DNA from: an uncultured Kordia sp.
GTDB lineage: Bacteria; Bacteroidota; Bacteroidia; Flavobacteriales; Flavobacteriaceae
Length of the DNA stretch: 33,720 nt
Reading direction: 5' to 3'
NCBI RefSeq assembly: GCF_947489565.1
Contig: NZ_CANLEA010000038.1
Coordinates: 1-33,720, forward strand
Below are positions 1 through 6,956 of the stretch, one piece after another. Made by a program: the position numbers and the translations under genes. Position 1 is the first letter of the stretch; every line of letters begins with the position of its first letter. The notes beneath the pieces are model-generated. The model was not told where the DNA came from and did no database searches. It saw only the letters and a program-made list of their open reading frames with translations.

Positions 1-663
1 CAAATGCTGCGTTCTTGAAAGATATTTAATTCTGAGCTAGAAACGTCTGATCGAGTGAAATCTTGGAAGGATTTTGTGTTGAGAGCTGCTTTGCTTTTGA
101 AGTATCTCACTACTCAATACTAGATTCTCACTACTTCTAAAAAGTTTGTCACGAATTCACGAATGATTTTTCGGTTACTTTTTTGTGTAAATAATTGTCA
201 CAAATGCTGCGTTCTTGAAAGATATTTAATTCTGAGCTAGAAACGTCTGATCGAGTGAAATCTTGGAAGGATTTTGTATCGAGAGCTGCTTTGCTTTTGA
301 AGTGTCTTACTACTCAATACTAGATTCTCACTACTTTTAAAAAGTTTGTCACGAATTCACGAATGATTTTTCGGTTACTTTTTTGTGTAAATAATTGTCA
401 CAAATGTTGCGTTCTTAAAAGATATTTAATTCTGAACTAGAAATGTCTAATCGAGTGAAATCTTGGAAAGATTTTGTATCGAGAGCTGCTTTGCTTTTGA
501 AGTGTCTCAATACTCAATACTAGATTCTGAATACTTCTAAAAAGTTTGTCACGAATTCACGAATGATTTTTCGGTTACTTTTTTTGTATAAATAATTGTC
601 ACAAATGCTGCGTTCTTAAAAGATATTTAATTCTGAAATAGAAACGTCTGATCGAGTGAAATC
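1..663. repeat. 200-bp tandem repeat, three full copies and a partial fourth
   Basis: Units begin at 1, 201, 401 and 602 with CAAATG(C/T)TGCGTTCTT. The first two are exactly 200 bp and the third is 201 bp. The fourth stops matching after about 62 bp, near 663. Units 1 and 2 differ at only a few positions; unit 3 is slightly more diverged. Each unit contains the segment TTTGTCACGAATTCACGAAT and ends in AATTGTCA. No open frame of useful length runs through the units. The array probably continues to the left of the window. I see no gene in it; its function is unknown. Confidence 0.95.
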
Positions 664-750
664 AAGTAAAAATTTTAGTAAAAACGCTAAAAGGCGAAGC
701 CGATCTAAAGCGAAGCGTGTCTAACAATCTAAAAGCGTTAGCGTTTCTAA
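664..750. repeat. Short interspersed GCGAAGC / TCTAAC repeat
   Basis: The stretch carries GCGAAGCCGATCTAAAGCGA, GTCTAACAATCTAAA and AGCGTTAGCG. Closely similar strings recur at about 10590-10660 (TCTAACAATCTAAAGCGATA, GCAAAGCCGAATCTAAG). Both copies abut the 3' end of a minus-strand gene, here the LysE-type exporter whose stop codon lies inside the repeat. Confidence 0.6.
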
Positions 751-1367
751 CTAAACATATACTTCATCAACTGTACACAACCAATGACAAACAACAAAAC
801 ACCAATGACACGATTGATCATCGAAGCAATATTTTGGACTCTGTTTTTGAGTAAAATACTAAATCGGCTGTAGCCATATAAGGTTAATAACTTTCCTAAA
901 TACACACCTGCAAAGAAGACAAATAAAATAGCAATCGAAGAATTCATGTTCAAATGAAAATTATTTTGATTGAGATACGAAATCATAAATAACCAATAGA
1001 CTAATACAGGCGGATTTAGCAACCCAAGAAATAAACCTGTGACATATTTGGACATTTTAAACTTTTTCTTGCGAGTTTCCGATTGTTTTTTGAAGAATAA
1101 AAAGCCACCAATTATAAAGAGTAAAAGCGCAATTGTAATCTGAATCCATTGATTCATCTCAATAAAAGAAGAAACCATCACACTACAGTGCAAGGCGTAA
1201 AATGAAATAATGATTTCAGCAATTCCAGCAGCAACGGCAATTTTCATCGCATTGCGCGCATCAGCTTTTAACGTGGTATTGATAACAGAAATATTAACTG
1301 TTCCCAAAGGAAGCGCACCAACAAAGGTCACCAAAATTCCAATCGCGAAGTAAAGTAAAAATTCCAT
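747..1367 (-). CDS. LysE/RhtB-family amino-acid exporter
   Basis: The 206-aa product is a small inner-membrane protein with about six hydrophobic segments. The N-terminus (GALPLGTVNISVIN) and the central FLLGLLNP-like segment (GLFLGLLNPPVLVYWL, about residues 112-127) fit the LysE/RhtB translocator family. These proteins export amino acids or related small molecules using the proton gradient; the substrate cannot be read from sequence. Length is typical for the family (about 200-210 aa). The ATG start leaves no unusual extension. The gene stands alone, with a small precursor gene upstream on the same strand separated by a terminator, and its stop codon falls in an interspersed repeat. Family assignment is good; substrate is unknown. 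Confidence 0.85.
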   Translation of the reverse strand: MEFLLYFAIGILVTFVGALPLGTVNISVINTTLKADARNAMKIAVAAGIAEIIISFYALHCSVMVSSFIEMNQWIQITIALLLFIIGGFLFFKKQSETRKKKFKMSKYVTGLFLGLLNPPVLVYWLFMISYLNQNNFHLNMNSSIAILFVFFAGVYLGKLLTLYGYSRFSILLKNRVQNIASMINRVIGVLLFVIGCVQLMKYMFS

Positions 1368-1465
1368 GAAGACTTAGTAGGAAGTTTTACACAATCATTA
1401 CATTTTTTTGAATTTTAATGAAAAGTTGAATGTGATCTAGAAAGGTGAAATGCTTATTTTATATG

Positions 1466-1512
1466 AAAAACCGAATCAATAATGAATTATATTCAACACA
1501 TGACTCGGTTTT
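1466..1512 (-). terminator. Intrinsic terminator after the 50-aa precursor gene
   Basis: On the minus strand AAAACCGAGTCA (1512-1501) pairs with TGATTCGGTTTT (1478-1467), with one G-U pair. A run of Ts follows at once. On the plus strand the wobble becomes an A/C mismatch, so the hairpin is best read as serving the minus-strand gene at 1548-1700. Confidence 0.7.
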
Positions 1513-1547
1513 ATGATTTTTAATCTTTAGAAAGTTTTAGATACTTC

Positions 1548-1700
1548 CTAATTGCATGGATCACATCTGTGTTCTTCAGCACTTGCAGAACAAAAAAGTG
1601 TAACAAAAGTTCCTCCTTTTAAATTGTTTGCATTTTCGTGTGAAAGATTAGAAATAGACTTTTTGTTGAATTTCAATACGTTGAGATTTTGTTTTTTCAT
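1548..1700 (-). CDS. Class I lanthipeptide-like RiPP precursor, 50 aa
   Basis: This 50-aa frame starts MKKQNLNVLKFNKKSISNL and has a double glycine at residues 29-30. The leader matches the Bacteroidetes pattern LxLxKxx(I/V)xxL...GG found in pinensin-type class I lanthipeptide precursors, here with F in place of the second L. The 20-residue core holds three Cys (37, 46, 49) and Ser/Thr at 31, 34, 38 and 40, which could form lanthionine rings. No modification enzyme, protease or exporter is nearby. The frame is flanked by a candidate promoter upstream and a terminator hairpin downstream, which supports a real transcription unit. Leader family is well supported by five relatives in the window; actual lanthionine formation is inference. 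Confidence 0.8.
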   Translation of the reverse strand: MKKQNLNVLKFNKKSISNLSHENANNLKGGTFVTLFCSASAEEHRCDPCN

Positions 1701-1717
1701 GGTATAATATTTTGGTT

Positions 1718-1773
1718 AAAATGTAATGAAAAGTATAAAATCAAATGCTAAATTGTTTACGGGAATACCGTAA
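1718..1773 (-). promoter_or_regulatory. Promoter and TTACGG-N5-CCGTAA dyad for the 50-aa precursor
   Basis: On the minus strand TACATTTT (1725-1718) approximates the -7 box TAnnTTTG. Upstream lies a perfect dyad, TTACGG, five bases, CCGTAA (1757-1773), centred about 51 bp before the predicted transcription start. The same dyad recurs at 24605-24621. The regulator is unknown. The -33 box is weak, so the promoter is less certain than the dyad. Confidence 0.5.
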
Positions 1774-1901
1774 TTAACATTAAAAAGTAATTTTCTTTTT
1801 GAAGGTGAAAAAAAACAGACTCCTGTATCGTAAATTCCTCGAAGTGACGTTTAGTTAGACGCTAATTGGCAAAAGGATGAACCAATAAATCCACAAAAAA
1901 A

Positions 1902-4556
1902 TCAATTCACAGAATCCTTCTTCTTCTCCGTTTCTTTCTTCTTTTTACGTTTATTAAAAAGATCACTGAATCCATTATCAAGTACACTTTTTACGTCTTT
2001 AATAGTTGAATTTGGAGTGGTAACCGTAGAATCTTTTTTCTTACCGTTTCCTAAAATTCCATCCAAAAGTTCATCCACTTTGTCATTTCCTGTTCTAATA
2101 TTTCCAAGAGCTTCTTGTGCTTTAATTTTTGCAAGTTTTACAGCCAAATCTTTGGTGGCGTTTGCTAAATCGGTTGTGAAATTTGGACTCGTAAAGTTTC
2201 CAGTAATTTTTCCAGAAACAGGAATGGTAATGTTTTTAGCGTCTTCCGATTTTATTTGCGAAAGTAGGTTGGTGACTTCTGAACCTAAATATTTTGCAGG
2301 AATTTGAAACGTTGCGTTATAATCTAAGGTTTGGTCAAATCCATGACTTCCATCCACCGTAATTTCGATGTCTTTATAGTTGAATGAAAATGGTTTTACA
2401 CTTACTTTTCCGTCATCAAAAGATAACTTCGCTTTGATGTCCTCAATGTCAATTTTATTAAGATCAATAAAAGTAAGTTTGTCATTAATAGTATTGAAAA
2501 AATCAATATTAGTAGACTTTAATGTTGTAGTGATTAATTCTGCAAAAGCATTTCCTGAAATTGTAGTGAATTTAGGTGTGTAACTTTCGTTTAAATCACC
2601 TTTCAGCGAAATATTGGTGTTTAATTTTCCGTCCAACGCTTTTGCAATCGGCGCAATGGTTTGCAATAATTCTAAACCGTTAAATGATTTTGATAAATCG
2701 AATGAATTCATGCCTAAATCCATAGCGAAATTTGGCGTATCTTTCTTTGTAGAAACCAATCCGCTCATCGTGATTTTTCCGTCAAAAACATCCGAAGTTA
2801 CATTGTCTAAAATCGCTTCTCCATCGACGAGAGCTAAGTTTCCTTTTACATTATTTAATTGAATATTATCGTAAAATACCTTTTTAGAATTCACATTAAT
2901 ACTACAATCTAAAAACGCTGGAATTTTTAAAGCTTCTCCTTGCGCGACTTCTGTATTTTGATTTTCGCTTCCTTCCTCGCTAGCAACCATAAAATCACTT
3001 ACGTAAAAAGCATTTGAATTTACATTAAAATCTCCTTTGAGTTTTCCTTCATTAAATAAAAATCCAAGTAAATTTTCAATCTTTCCTGTCGCATTAAAAT
3101 CACTTTTTCCACTTTTTGCGTCGAATTTTTTCAATGAAATTCTTCCCGGAACAAAATCAATCATTGCTTCTGAAATAGCTAATGGATTCACGACATCTTT
3201 CGAAGAAAACAAAAAGTCAGAAACCTTTACATTTCCAGTGTTTTTGATGCGTTCATATTGTTCTTTTTCAATAGTATTCATGTCAAAATTTGTCGTCAAA
3301 TTTGCATCTACAATTCCGCTCAACTCTTTGTTAAGTTCTATTGGATATGCTTTGGAAATATTGCTTAAATCGAGCTTTCCTTTAATTGTTGCATTTACTT
3401 TCGGGTTTGTCGTCAACTGCGAAAGAGTTCCGTTGCCACGAAATGTATCTTGATCAATTTTAAACGCCAGATTGTTAATGTTGAGATAGGTATCTTCAGT
3501 TTTTCCTGTTGTATTTTTTAATTGTGCATCAATGTTGATATTTTGTACGCTTTTTGGTAGATCGGGATATTTGAAAGATGCATTGTTTGAAACGACTTGA
3601 ATGTTAATTTTCGGAATGTGTTGATCATCTACAATTCCTTTGATTTCTCCTGAAACTTCAAAATTCCCAGTTGTTTTTACGTCTGAAATGTTCTTCGCAT
3701 AGGCTTCTGGAATAACAGCTAAAAAGTTTTTAAAATCTGAAGAAGGTGTTTGCAATTCCAAATCGATTTCCTGTGAATCTGGATTGATTTGTACAAAACC
3801 ATCAAACTTCAATGGCAACTGATTGATTAAGGCTTCATTTTCCAAAAACGTATATTTTCCGTTGACCAAATCCATGCCAATCACAGCATCCAATGCAATT
3901 TGTTGTTTGTTGATATAATGCATATCCTCTAGTGCAAACGAAACAAGTGCATTGGTCGTAGTTTCTAATTCGGAAGTTTCCAGTGAAAAATCGCCAAAAC
4001 CTTCATGTTGTAAATTTTCAACTGTTAGATAGGTTTTGCTTTTTGAGTCATGATACTTGATGTCTGTATCTAAAATATGATAGTTGTCTATTTTAAGTTT
4101 AAAATCAGATGTTTCCTCAGATGCTTCTGTCGTTTCTGGAGTTTCACTGGGTTTTGCAATATCATAATTGGCGTTTCCTCCTTCATCGACTTCAATATTG
4201 ATCTTTCCATGATCAATCGTAAAACTATAAATCTGTATTGCTTCATTCTTTCCTTTAAAAAGCTCGCCAATACCTGTGGTTACAGAAACTTCTTTTCCGT
4301 AAAAAAGCGTGTCATTTTCAAAAGGTGCATTATTAATGACTTCTACGTCTGTAAGAATGATGGAAGCTTTCGGGAAATTGCGCCAAAAACTGATATCTGC
4401 ATCGGCAAAATCAACACGAGCATTTACACTTTCATTGATACTTTCTTTCACCATAGCAATAATTTTATCCTTAAAGATATAAGGTGTGGCTATCAAAGCT
4501 ATGATGAGAATTAAAAGTGTAATTCCTGTTCTTTTTAGTATTTTTTTTACTTTCAT
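1902..4556 (-). CDS. AsmA-like inner-membrane-anchored protein
   Basis: The 884-aa product has one N-terminal membrane segment (about residues 10-27, ITLLILIIALIATPYIF). A long beta-rich body follows, with the AsmA-type opening (VNARVDFADADISFWRNFP, then ILTDVEV). The C-terminal third, including the repeated pattern DGKVSVKPFSFNYKDIEI, fits the AsmA-like C-terminal domain. The tail is strongly charged (RKKKKETEKKKDSVN). Family members are bridge-like periplasmic proteins implicated in phospholipid transport and outer-membrane homeostasis. Length is ordinary for Bacteroidetes members. It is a single gene with about 200 bp free on either side. Several antisense frames overlap it and look like shadows. 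Family is secure; exact substrate is not known. Confidence 0.85.
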   Translation of the reverse strand: MKVKKILKRTGITLLILIIALIATPYIFKDKIIAMVKESINESVNARVDFADADISFWRNFPKASIILTDVEVINNAPFENDTLFYGKEVSVTTGIGELFKGKNEAIQIYSFTIDHGKINIEVDEGGNANYDIAKPSETPETTEASEETSDFKLKIDNYHILDTDIKYHDSKSKTYLTVENLQHEGFGDFSLETSELETTTNALVSFALEDMHYINKQQIALDAVIGMDLVNGKYTFLENEALINQLPLKFDGFVQINPDSQEIDLELQTPSSDFKNFLAVIPEAYAKNISDVKTTGNFEVSGEIKGIVDDQHIPKINIQVVSNNASFKYPDLPKSVQNINIDAQLKNTTGKTEDTYLNINNLAFKIDQDTFRGNGTLSQLTTNPKVNATIKGKLDLSNISKAYPIELNKELSGIVDANLTTNFDMNTIEKEQYERIKNTGNVKVSDFLFSSKDVVNPLAISEAMIDFVPGRISLKKFDAKSGKSDFNATGKIENLLGFLFNEGKLKGDFNVNSNAFYVSDFMVASEEGSENQNTEVAQGEALKIPAFLDCSINVNSKKVFYDNIQLNNVKGNLALVDGEAILDNVTSDVFDGKITMSGLVSTKKDTPNFAMDLGMNSFDLSKSFNGLELLQTIAPIAKALDGKLNTNISLKGDLNESYTPKFTTISGNAFAELITTTLKSTNIDFFNTINDKLTFIDLNKIDIEDIKAKLSFDDGKVSVKPFSFNYKDIEITVDGSHGFDQTLDYNATFQIPAKYLGSEVTNLLSQIKSEDAKNITIPVSGKITGNFTSPNFTTDLANATKDLAVKLAKIKAQEALGNIRTGNDKVDELLDGILGNGKKKDSTVTTPNSTIKDVKSVLDNGFSDLFNKRKKKKETEKKKDSVN

Positions 4557-4785
4557 CAGTTGATGTTTTATTGTTTTTTGATCAGATGGAATTACTCATA
4601 AAATTGATATTTTACATGAATGAATTCGTGAATCTGTGATGTTGCCAAGAATCACTTCAAGAACCATCAAACTAGTCGTTGTGGTTCATTTCATGAGTTT
4701 GGTTTTTTACTACTTCTAATAACGTGAAATATGAATAGTTCACTGTTAAGAAGTTGATAAATTTTCAGAATAATTTCAGATAGAC

Positions 4786-5514
4786 TTATTTTGCTATTTC
4801 TTCAGTATAACTATCTAAGTCAATCTCTTCTCCAATTTTCAAGCCAAAACGCTTTCTAAATGCATAAACTATTAAATACAAGAAAGGAGTATCTAGAAAA
4901 GCTACTAAAACTTTAAAGATAAAACCAGCAGCAATTAAGCCAAAATAGCGATCCCATTCAATAACTCCAAAAGAGCAGAGTAGTGTAATAACGGAGAATG
5001 TATCTACAAACTGAGAAGCAAACGTAGAAAAGTTATTTCGCAACCATAAATGTTTTCCTTTGGTGAGTTTTTTCCAAAAATGATACAAGTGAATATCTAT
5101 AAACTGCGCAAACAAATAAGCAAGCATGGATGCTAATACTGCTAAATTTGTATTTCCAAAAACTCCAACAAATGTTCCATCGTTTACTGGAGACCATGTG
5201 GTTGCAGGGACATGTTTAGAAATCAAAATAATTCCCAAGGAAAAAAATGATGCAAAAATTCCTGCAATGACCACCTGATTGGCTTTCTTTTTTCCATAAA
5301 TCTCAGAAATGGCATCCGTAATTAAAAAGGTGAGCGGATATGGTAATAAGCCCACAGAAAGTTCAAAGAGGTTTTCCCCAAATACTTGAATGTCTACTGG
5401 ATACCAATAGAAAAACTTTTGAAAAATTAAGTTTGAAACAACTAACGAAGTGATGAATAGTGCTGCAAGATATAGGTAAATTTTGCCAGCTAGTTTTTTG
5501 TCGGCTACTGTCAT
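4786..5514 (-). CDS. yhhQ: Queuosine precursor transporter, YhhQ/VUT family
   Basis: The 242-aa polytopic protein has about six membrane segments. It carries the family's marker regions: LLPYPLTFLITDAISEIYGKKKA (about residues 56-78), LFAQFIDIHLYHFWKKLT and LRNNFSTFASQFVDTFSV. YhhQ proteins import queuosine precursors (preQ0/preQ1) for modification of tRNA wobble guanosine. No queuosine gene is adjacent. A -7 box (TATCTTTA on the minus strand) lies only a few bases before the ATG, so the transcript may be almost leaderless. The gene is divergent from the precursor-peptide array and shares its upstream region. Confidence 0.9.
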   Translation of the reverse strand: MTVADKKLAGKIYLYLAALFITSLVVSNLIFQKFFYWYPVDIQVFGENLFELSVGLLPYPLTFLITDAISEIYGKKKANQVVIAGIFASFFSLGIILISKHVPATTWSPVNDGTFVGVFGNTNLAVLASMLAYLFAQFIDIHLYHFWKKLTKGKHLWLRNNFSTFASQFVDTFSVITLLCSFGVIEWDRYFGLIAAGFIFKVLVAFLDTPFLYLIVYAFRKRFGLKIGEEIDLDSYTEEIAK

Positions 5515-5518
5515 ACTG

Positions 5519-5550
5519 TAAAGATACTAAAGTTTCTTTTTAATACTAAA
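5519..5550 (-). promoter_or_regulatory. Candidate promoter of the YhhQ-type gene
   Basis: On the minus strand TATCTTTA (5526-5519) matches seven of eight positions of TAnnTTTG. A TTTA lies 20 bp upstream (5550-5547). Transcription would start at or within a base or two of the ATG at 5514. Confidence 0.45.
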
Positions 5551-5579
5551 AGATGATTTGATGAAGAAACTATTTTCAA

Positions 5580-5635
5580 ATTTATAAATCTGAATATGCT
5601 TTTGTTTTATAACGTGTTGCATTGTAGTACTTTAG
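5580..5635 (+). promoter_or_regulatory. Promoter and ATTTATAAAT operator of the first array precursor
   Basis: ATTTATAAAT (5580-5589) lies 38 bp before a -7 box TACTTTAG (5628-5635), with TTTT (5605-5608) in the -33 place at N19. The predicted start is about 5639, giving a 21-base leader. The palindrome is centred near -55, as in four other small-peptide promoters in this window. Confidence 0.55.
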
Positions 5636-5659
5636 TTGTGAATCAAAAACGAATAGATT

Positions 5660-5869
5660 ATGAAAAAGCGAAAATTAGACAAGTTGTCGTTAAACAAGAA
5701 TTCAATTTCTGATTTAAATAAAGGAATTGTCAATGGAGGAGTATTTTCTATAGGATGCTCCGACGGTTGTACGCCTTTCCAAACGGCTTTTAATTGTACA
5801 AATGGTAATTGTACAGGCGATTGTGGTAATGGAAGTGGTCATATGGGCTGTCCATTTGACGATATTTAG
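5660..5869 (+). CDS. Class I lanthipeptide-like RiPP precursor, 69 aa
   Basis: The leader MKKRKLDKLSLNKNSISDL has the LxLxKxx(I/V)xxL motif of Bacteroidetes class I lanthipeptide precursors and ends at GG (residues 26-27). The 42-residue core has six Cys (33, 37, 46, 51, 55, 64) and many Ser/Thr and Gly. It includes two close NCT motifs (NCTNGNCTGDCGNG), which would allow several rings. It is the first of four tandem precursors on this strand. The gene has its own promoter with the shared ATTTATAAAT site and its own terminator, so it is probably transcribed alone. No maturation enzyme lies nearby. The precursor class is well supported by the leader; the product's structure and activity are unknown. 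Confidence 0.85.
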   Translation: MKKRKLDKLSLNKNSISDLNKGIVNGGVFSIGCSDGCTPFQTAFNCTNGNCTGDCGNGSGHMGCPFDDI

Positions 5870-5893
5870 TGTTTAAAGTTTTAATGTAAAGGC

Positions 5894-5939
5894 TGTTTAA
5901 AATTTCTAGTATTAGAAACTTTTAAGCAGCTTTTTTTAG
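5894..5939 (+). terminator. Terminator after the first array precursor
   Basis: GCTGTTTAAAA (from 5894) pairs with TTTTAAGCAGC (ending 5932), and TTTCTA pairs with TAGAAA inside. Seven Ts follow at 5933-5939. Confidence 0.85.
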
Positions 5940-5952
5940 TAAATTATTTTAT

Positions 5953-6037
5953 ACTCGAAATATATGAATTTCGACTCGTGATTTATAAATAGTTGACTAT
6001 GAGTGTTTTGATGTGATTTTCGACCTACCTAACTTAG
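5953..6037 (+). promoter_or_regulatory. Promoter and paired operator of the second array precursor
   Basis: TTTG (6007-6010), exactly 19 bp, then TAACTTAG (6030-6037) forms the promoter; the leader would be about 28 bases. Upstream, ACTCG and ATTTATAAAT (5981-5990) form a site, and a degenerate copy lies exactly 21 bp earlier (ACTCG at 5953, ATATATGAAT at 5960). The block from CGACTCGTG to the start codon is homologous to the one upstream of the precursor at 6957. Confidence 0.7.
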
Positions 6038-6068
6038 TAGAAGTATTAATCACATAAATATCACAATT

Positions 6069-6284
6069 ATGAAAAAAAAGAATTTAAAAAGTTTAGGATT
6101 AAACAAAAGTAGAGTGTCTAGTTTAATAGACTTACAATTAAAAGGTGGTGACACATCTTCTACATTTGGACGCCTTTCTTACAGAGGATGGACATGTCCT
6201 TACGATGCATCTGATGCATGTGGAGGCGGAACTGAGACATGTGGATTGACTTGTAACGGAGGTTCAGAATGTCATTGTCTGTAA
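6069..6284 (+). CDS. Class I lanthipeptide-like RiPP precursor, 71 aa
   Basis: The leader MKKKNLKSLGLNKSRVSSL matches LxLxKxx(I/V)xxL and ends at GG (26-27). The 44-residue core starts DTSSTFG and contains six Cys (43, 51, 58, 62, 68, 70), with Thr or Ser preceding several of them. The ending CHCL resembles other small thioether peptides. Its 5' region is a paralogue of that of the precursor at 6957, and both leaders continue with L-I-D-x-Q-L-(K/R)-GG, so the two genes are recent duplicates whose cores have diverged. It has a strong promoter and its own terminator. No LanB/LanC is in the window; in-trans modification is inferred. Confidence 0.85.
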   Translation: MKKKNLKSLGLNKSRVSSLIDLQLKGGDTSSTFGRLSYRGWTCPYDASDACGGGTETCGLTCNGGSECHCL

Positions 6285-6311
6285 TGTAGTTTCTTACCAA
6301 AAATTAATAAG

Positions 6312-6339
6312 CCTTTCCGTTTTTCGGAAAGGTTTTTTT
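6312..6339 (+). terminator. Terminator after the second array precursor
   Basis: CCTTTCCG (6312-6319) pairs perfectly with CGGAAAGG (6325-6332) around a short T loop. Seven Ts follow at 6333-6339. Confidence 0.9.
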
Positions 6340-6397
6340 ACGGTTTTACCTTACTTTTATTTGTGTTAAATGGTTTATTTTTAGGTAATTAACTTAA
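6338..6397 (+). promoter_or_regulatory. Weak dyad and candidate promoter of the third array precursor
   Basis: TTACGG, five bases, CCTTAC (6338-6354) is a degraded version of the TTACGG-N5-CCGTAA dyad. It overlaps the previous terminator's T run, so it could be chance. Possible -7 boxes are TATTTTTA (6376-6383) and TAACTTAA (6390-6397); neither has a clear -33 partner. This gene lacks the ATTTATAAAT site of its neighbours. Confidence 0.3.
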
Positions 6398-6409
6398 AAT
6401 TATTAAATC

Positions 6410-6622
6410 ATGAAAAAAAGAAATGTAACAAAATTAACATTGAAAAGAAATGTAGTTTCTAAGCTTGATGCTATAAATATCCATGGAGGAGGAAGTATGG
6501 CTTGCTCTGCAGGAGAATCATGCACAGGTCAGCAAACTTGTGGAAACTGTACCGTTGGTGGCAGTGGGACATTAGCAGAATGCGAAAAGAATACAGTATG
6601 GGGAATGTGCCCTAGACAATAA
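6410..6622 (+). CDS. Class I lanthipeptide-like RiPP precursor, 70 aa
   Basis: The leader MKKRNVTKLTLKRNVVSKL fits the LxLxKxx(I/V)xxL pattern, with K-R in the N-K position, and reaches GG at residues 26-27, the same place as in the other three array members. The 43-residue core has six Cys (32, 38, 44, 47, 58, 67) and many Ser/Thr and Gly (ESCTGQQTCGNCTVGGSG). It is followed by a perfect 14-bp hairpin and then by a decayed copy of the sppA 3' end. Its promoter region differs from the rest of the array. Class assignment is good; no processing gene is linked. Confidence 0.85.
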   Translation: MKKRNVTKLTLKRNVVSKLDAINIHGGGSMACSAGESCTGQQTCGNCTVGGSGTLAECEKNTVWGMCPRQ

Positions 6623-6630
6623 TACAACAA

Positions 6631-6661
6631 ACAAGCTCTTAAAATTGTTTTAAGAGCTTGT
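6631..6661 (+). terminator. Hairpin after the third array precursor
   Basis: ACAAGCTCTTAAAA (6631-6644) pairs perfectly with TTTTAAGAGCTTGT (6648-6661) around TTG. The following T run is short, so termination may be imperfect. Confidence 0.7.
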
Positions 6662-6668
6662 GTTTAAG

Positions 6669-6814
6669 TTAAATGTATGGTAAAAATAATTTCAGACACT
6701 CCATTTGTATAAGCTTCCTTATTTTCTTCGCTAAGCTATCATTTTTATCACCCAATTTTTTTCGTATATCGCTTCTTTGATTTTTAAATTTATCGATTCC
6801 CGATCCTTCAATAC
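6669..6814 (-). pseudogene. Decayed duplicate of the sppA 3' end
   Basis: Read on the minus strand, one frame gives LGDKNDSLAKKIRKLIQME followed by a stop at 6669. This aligns with the C-terminus of the intact SppA at 7231-8997 (LGDKNYQLLQRMKKLTQME...LLLPY). The segment before it (KDRESI...IKEAIYEK) matches SppA's KDLQSI...TKEKILQEE in another frame. The frames meet at a seven-base T run (6756-6762 on plus), so one base is missing, and about six residues are deleted. Nucleotide similarity is also visible, for example TTTTTATCACCCAATT in both. It lies 47 bp after a precursor stop, as real sppA lies 91 bp after the next precursor stop, so precursor and sppA tail were probably duplicated together. 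Confidence 0.75.
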
Positions 6815-6843
6815 TCTACTTTTGATTTAACTTTTCATTATGA

Positions 6844-6927
6844 ATCGTTATTTATAAATGACGACTCGTGATTTATAAATGATTGATTATAAGTTTTTTG
6901 AAGTGGTTTTTTTGAATGGTAAATTTG
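6844..6927 (+). promoter_or_regulatory. Promoter and double operator of the fourth array precursor
   Basis: TTTG (6897-6900), exactly 19 bp, then a perfect -7 box TAAATTTG (6920-6927) gives a 26-base leader. Two direct copies of ATTTATAAATGA lie at 6850-6861 and 6871-6882, exactly 21 bp apart. They are preceded by AATCGTT and ACTCGTG, so each half is a 17-base site. The proximal copy is centred near -55. Confidence 0.75.
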
Positions 6928-6956
6928 TTCAAGTATTAATTCAAAAAAATAGTATT

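Noticed and set aside
1-663. CRISPR array
   Set aside because: The repeat units are about 200 bp and nearly identical throughout, without short repeats separated by unique spacers, and no cas genes are present.
1461-1514. Short plus-strand frame starting MKNRINNELY
   Set aside because: It consists of the terminator hairpin of the minus-strand precursor and has only 17 codons.
4077-4514. 145-codon plus-strand frame antisense to the AsmA-like gene
   Set aside because: It lies wholly inside a well-supported gene, and its product has no recognisable domain; AT-rich antisense shadows of this size are common here.
6879-6956. Upstream in-frame ATG extending the fourth array precursor by 26 residues
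   Set aside because: It would precede the promoter boxes and add residues absent from all other precursors of the family.
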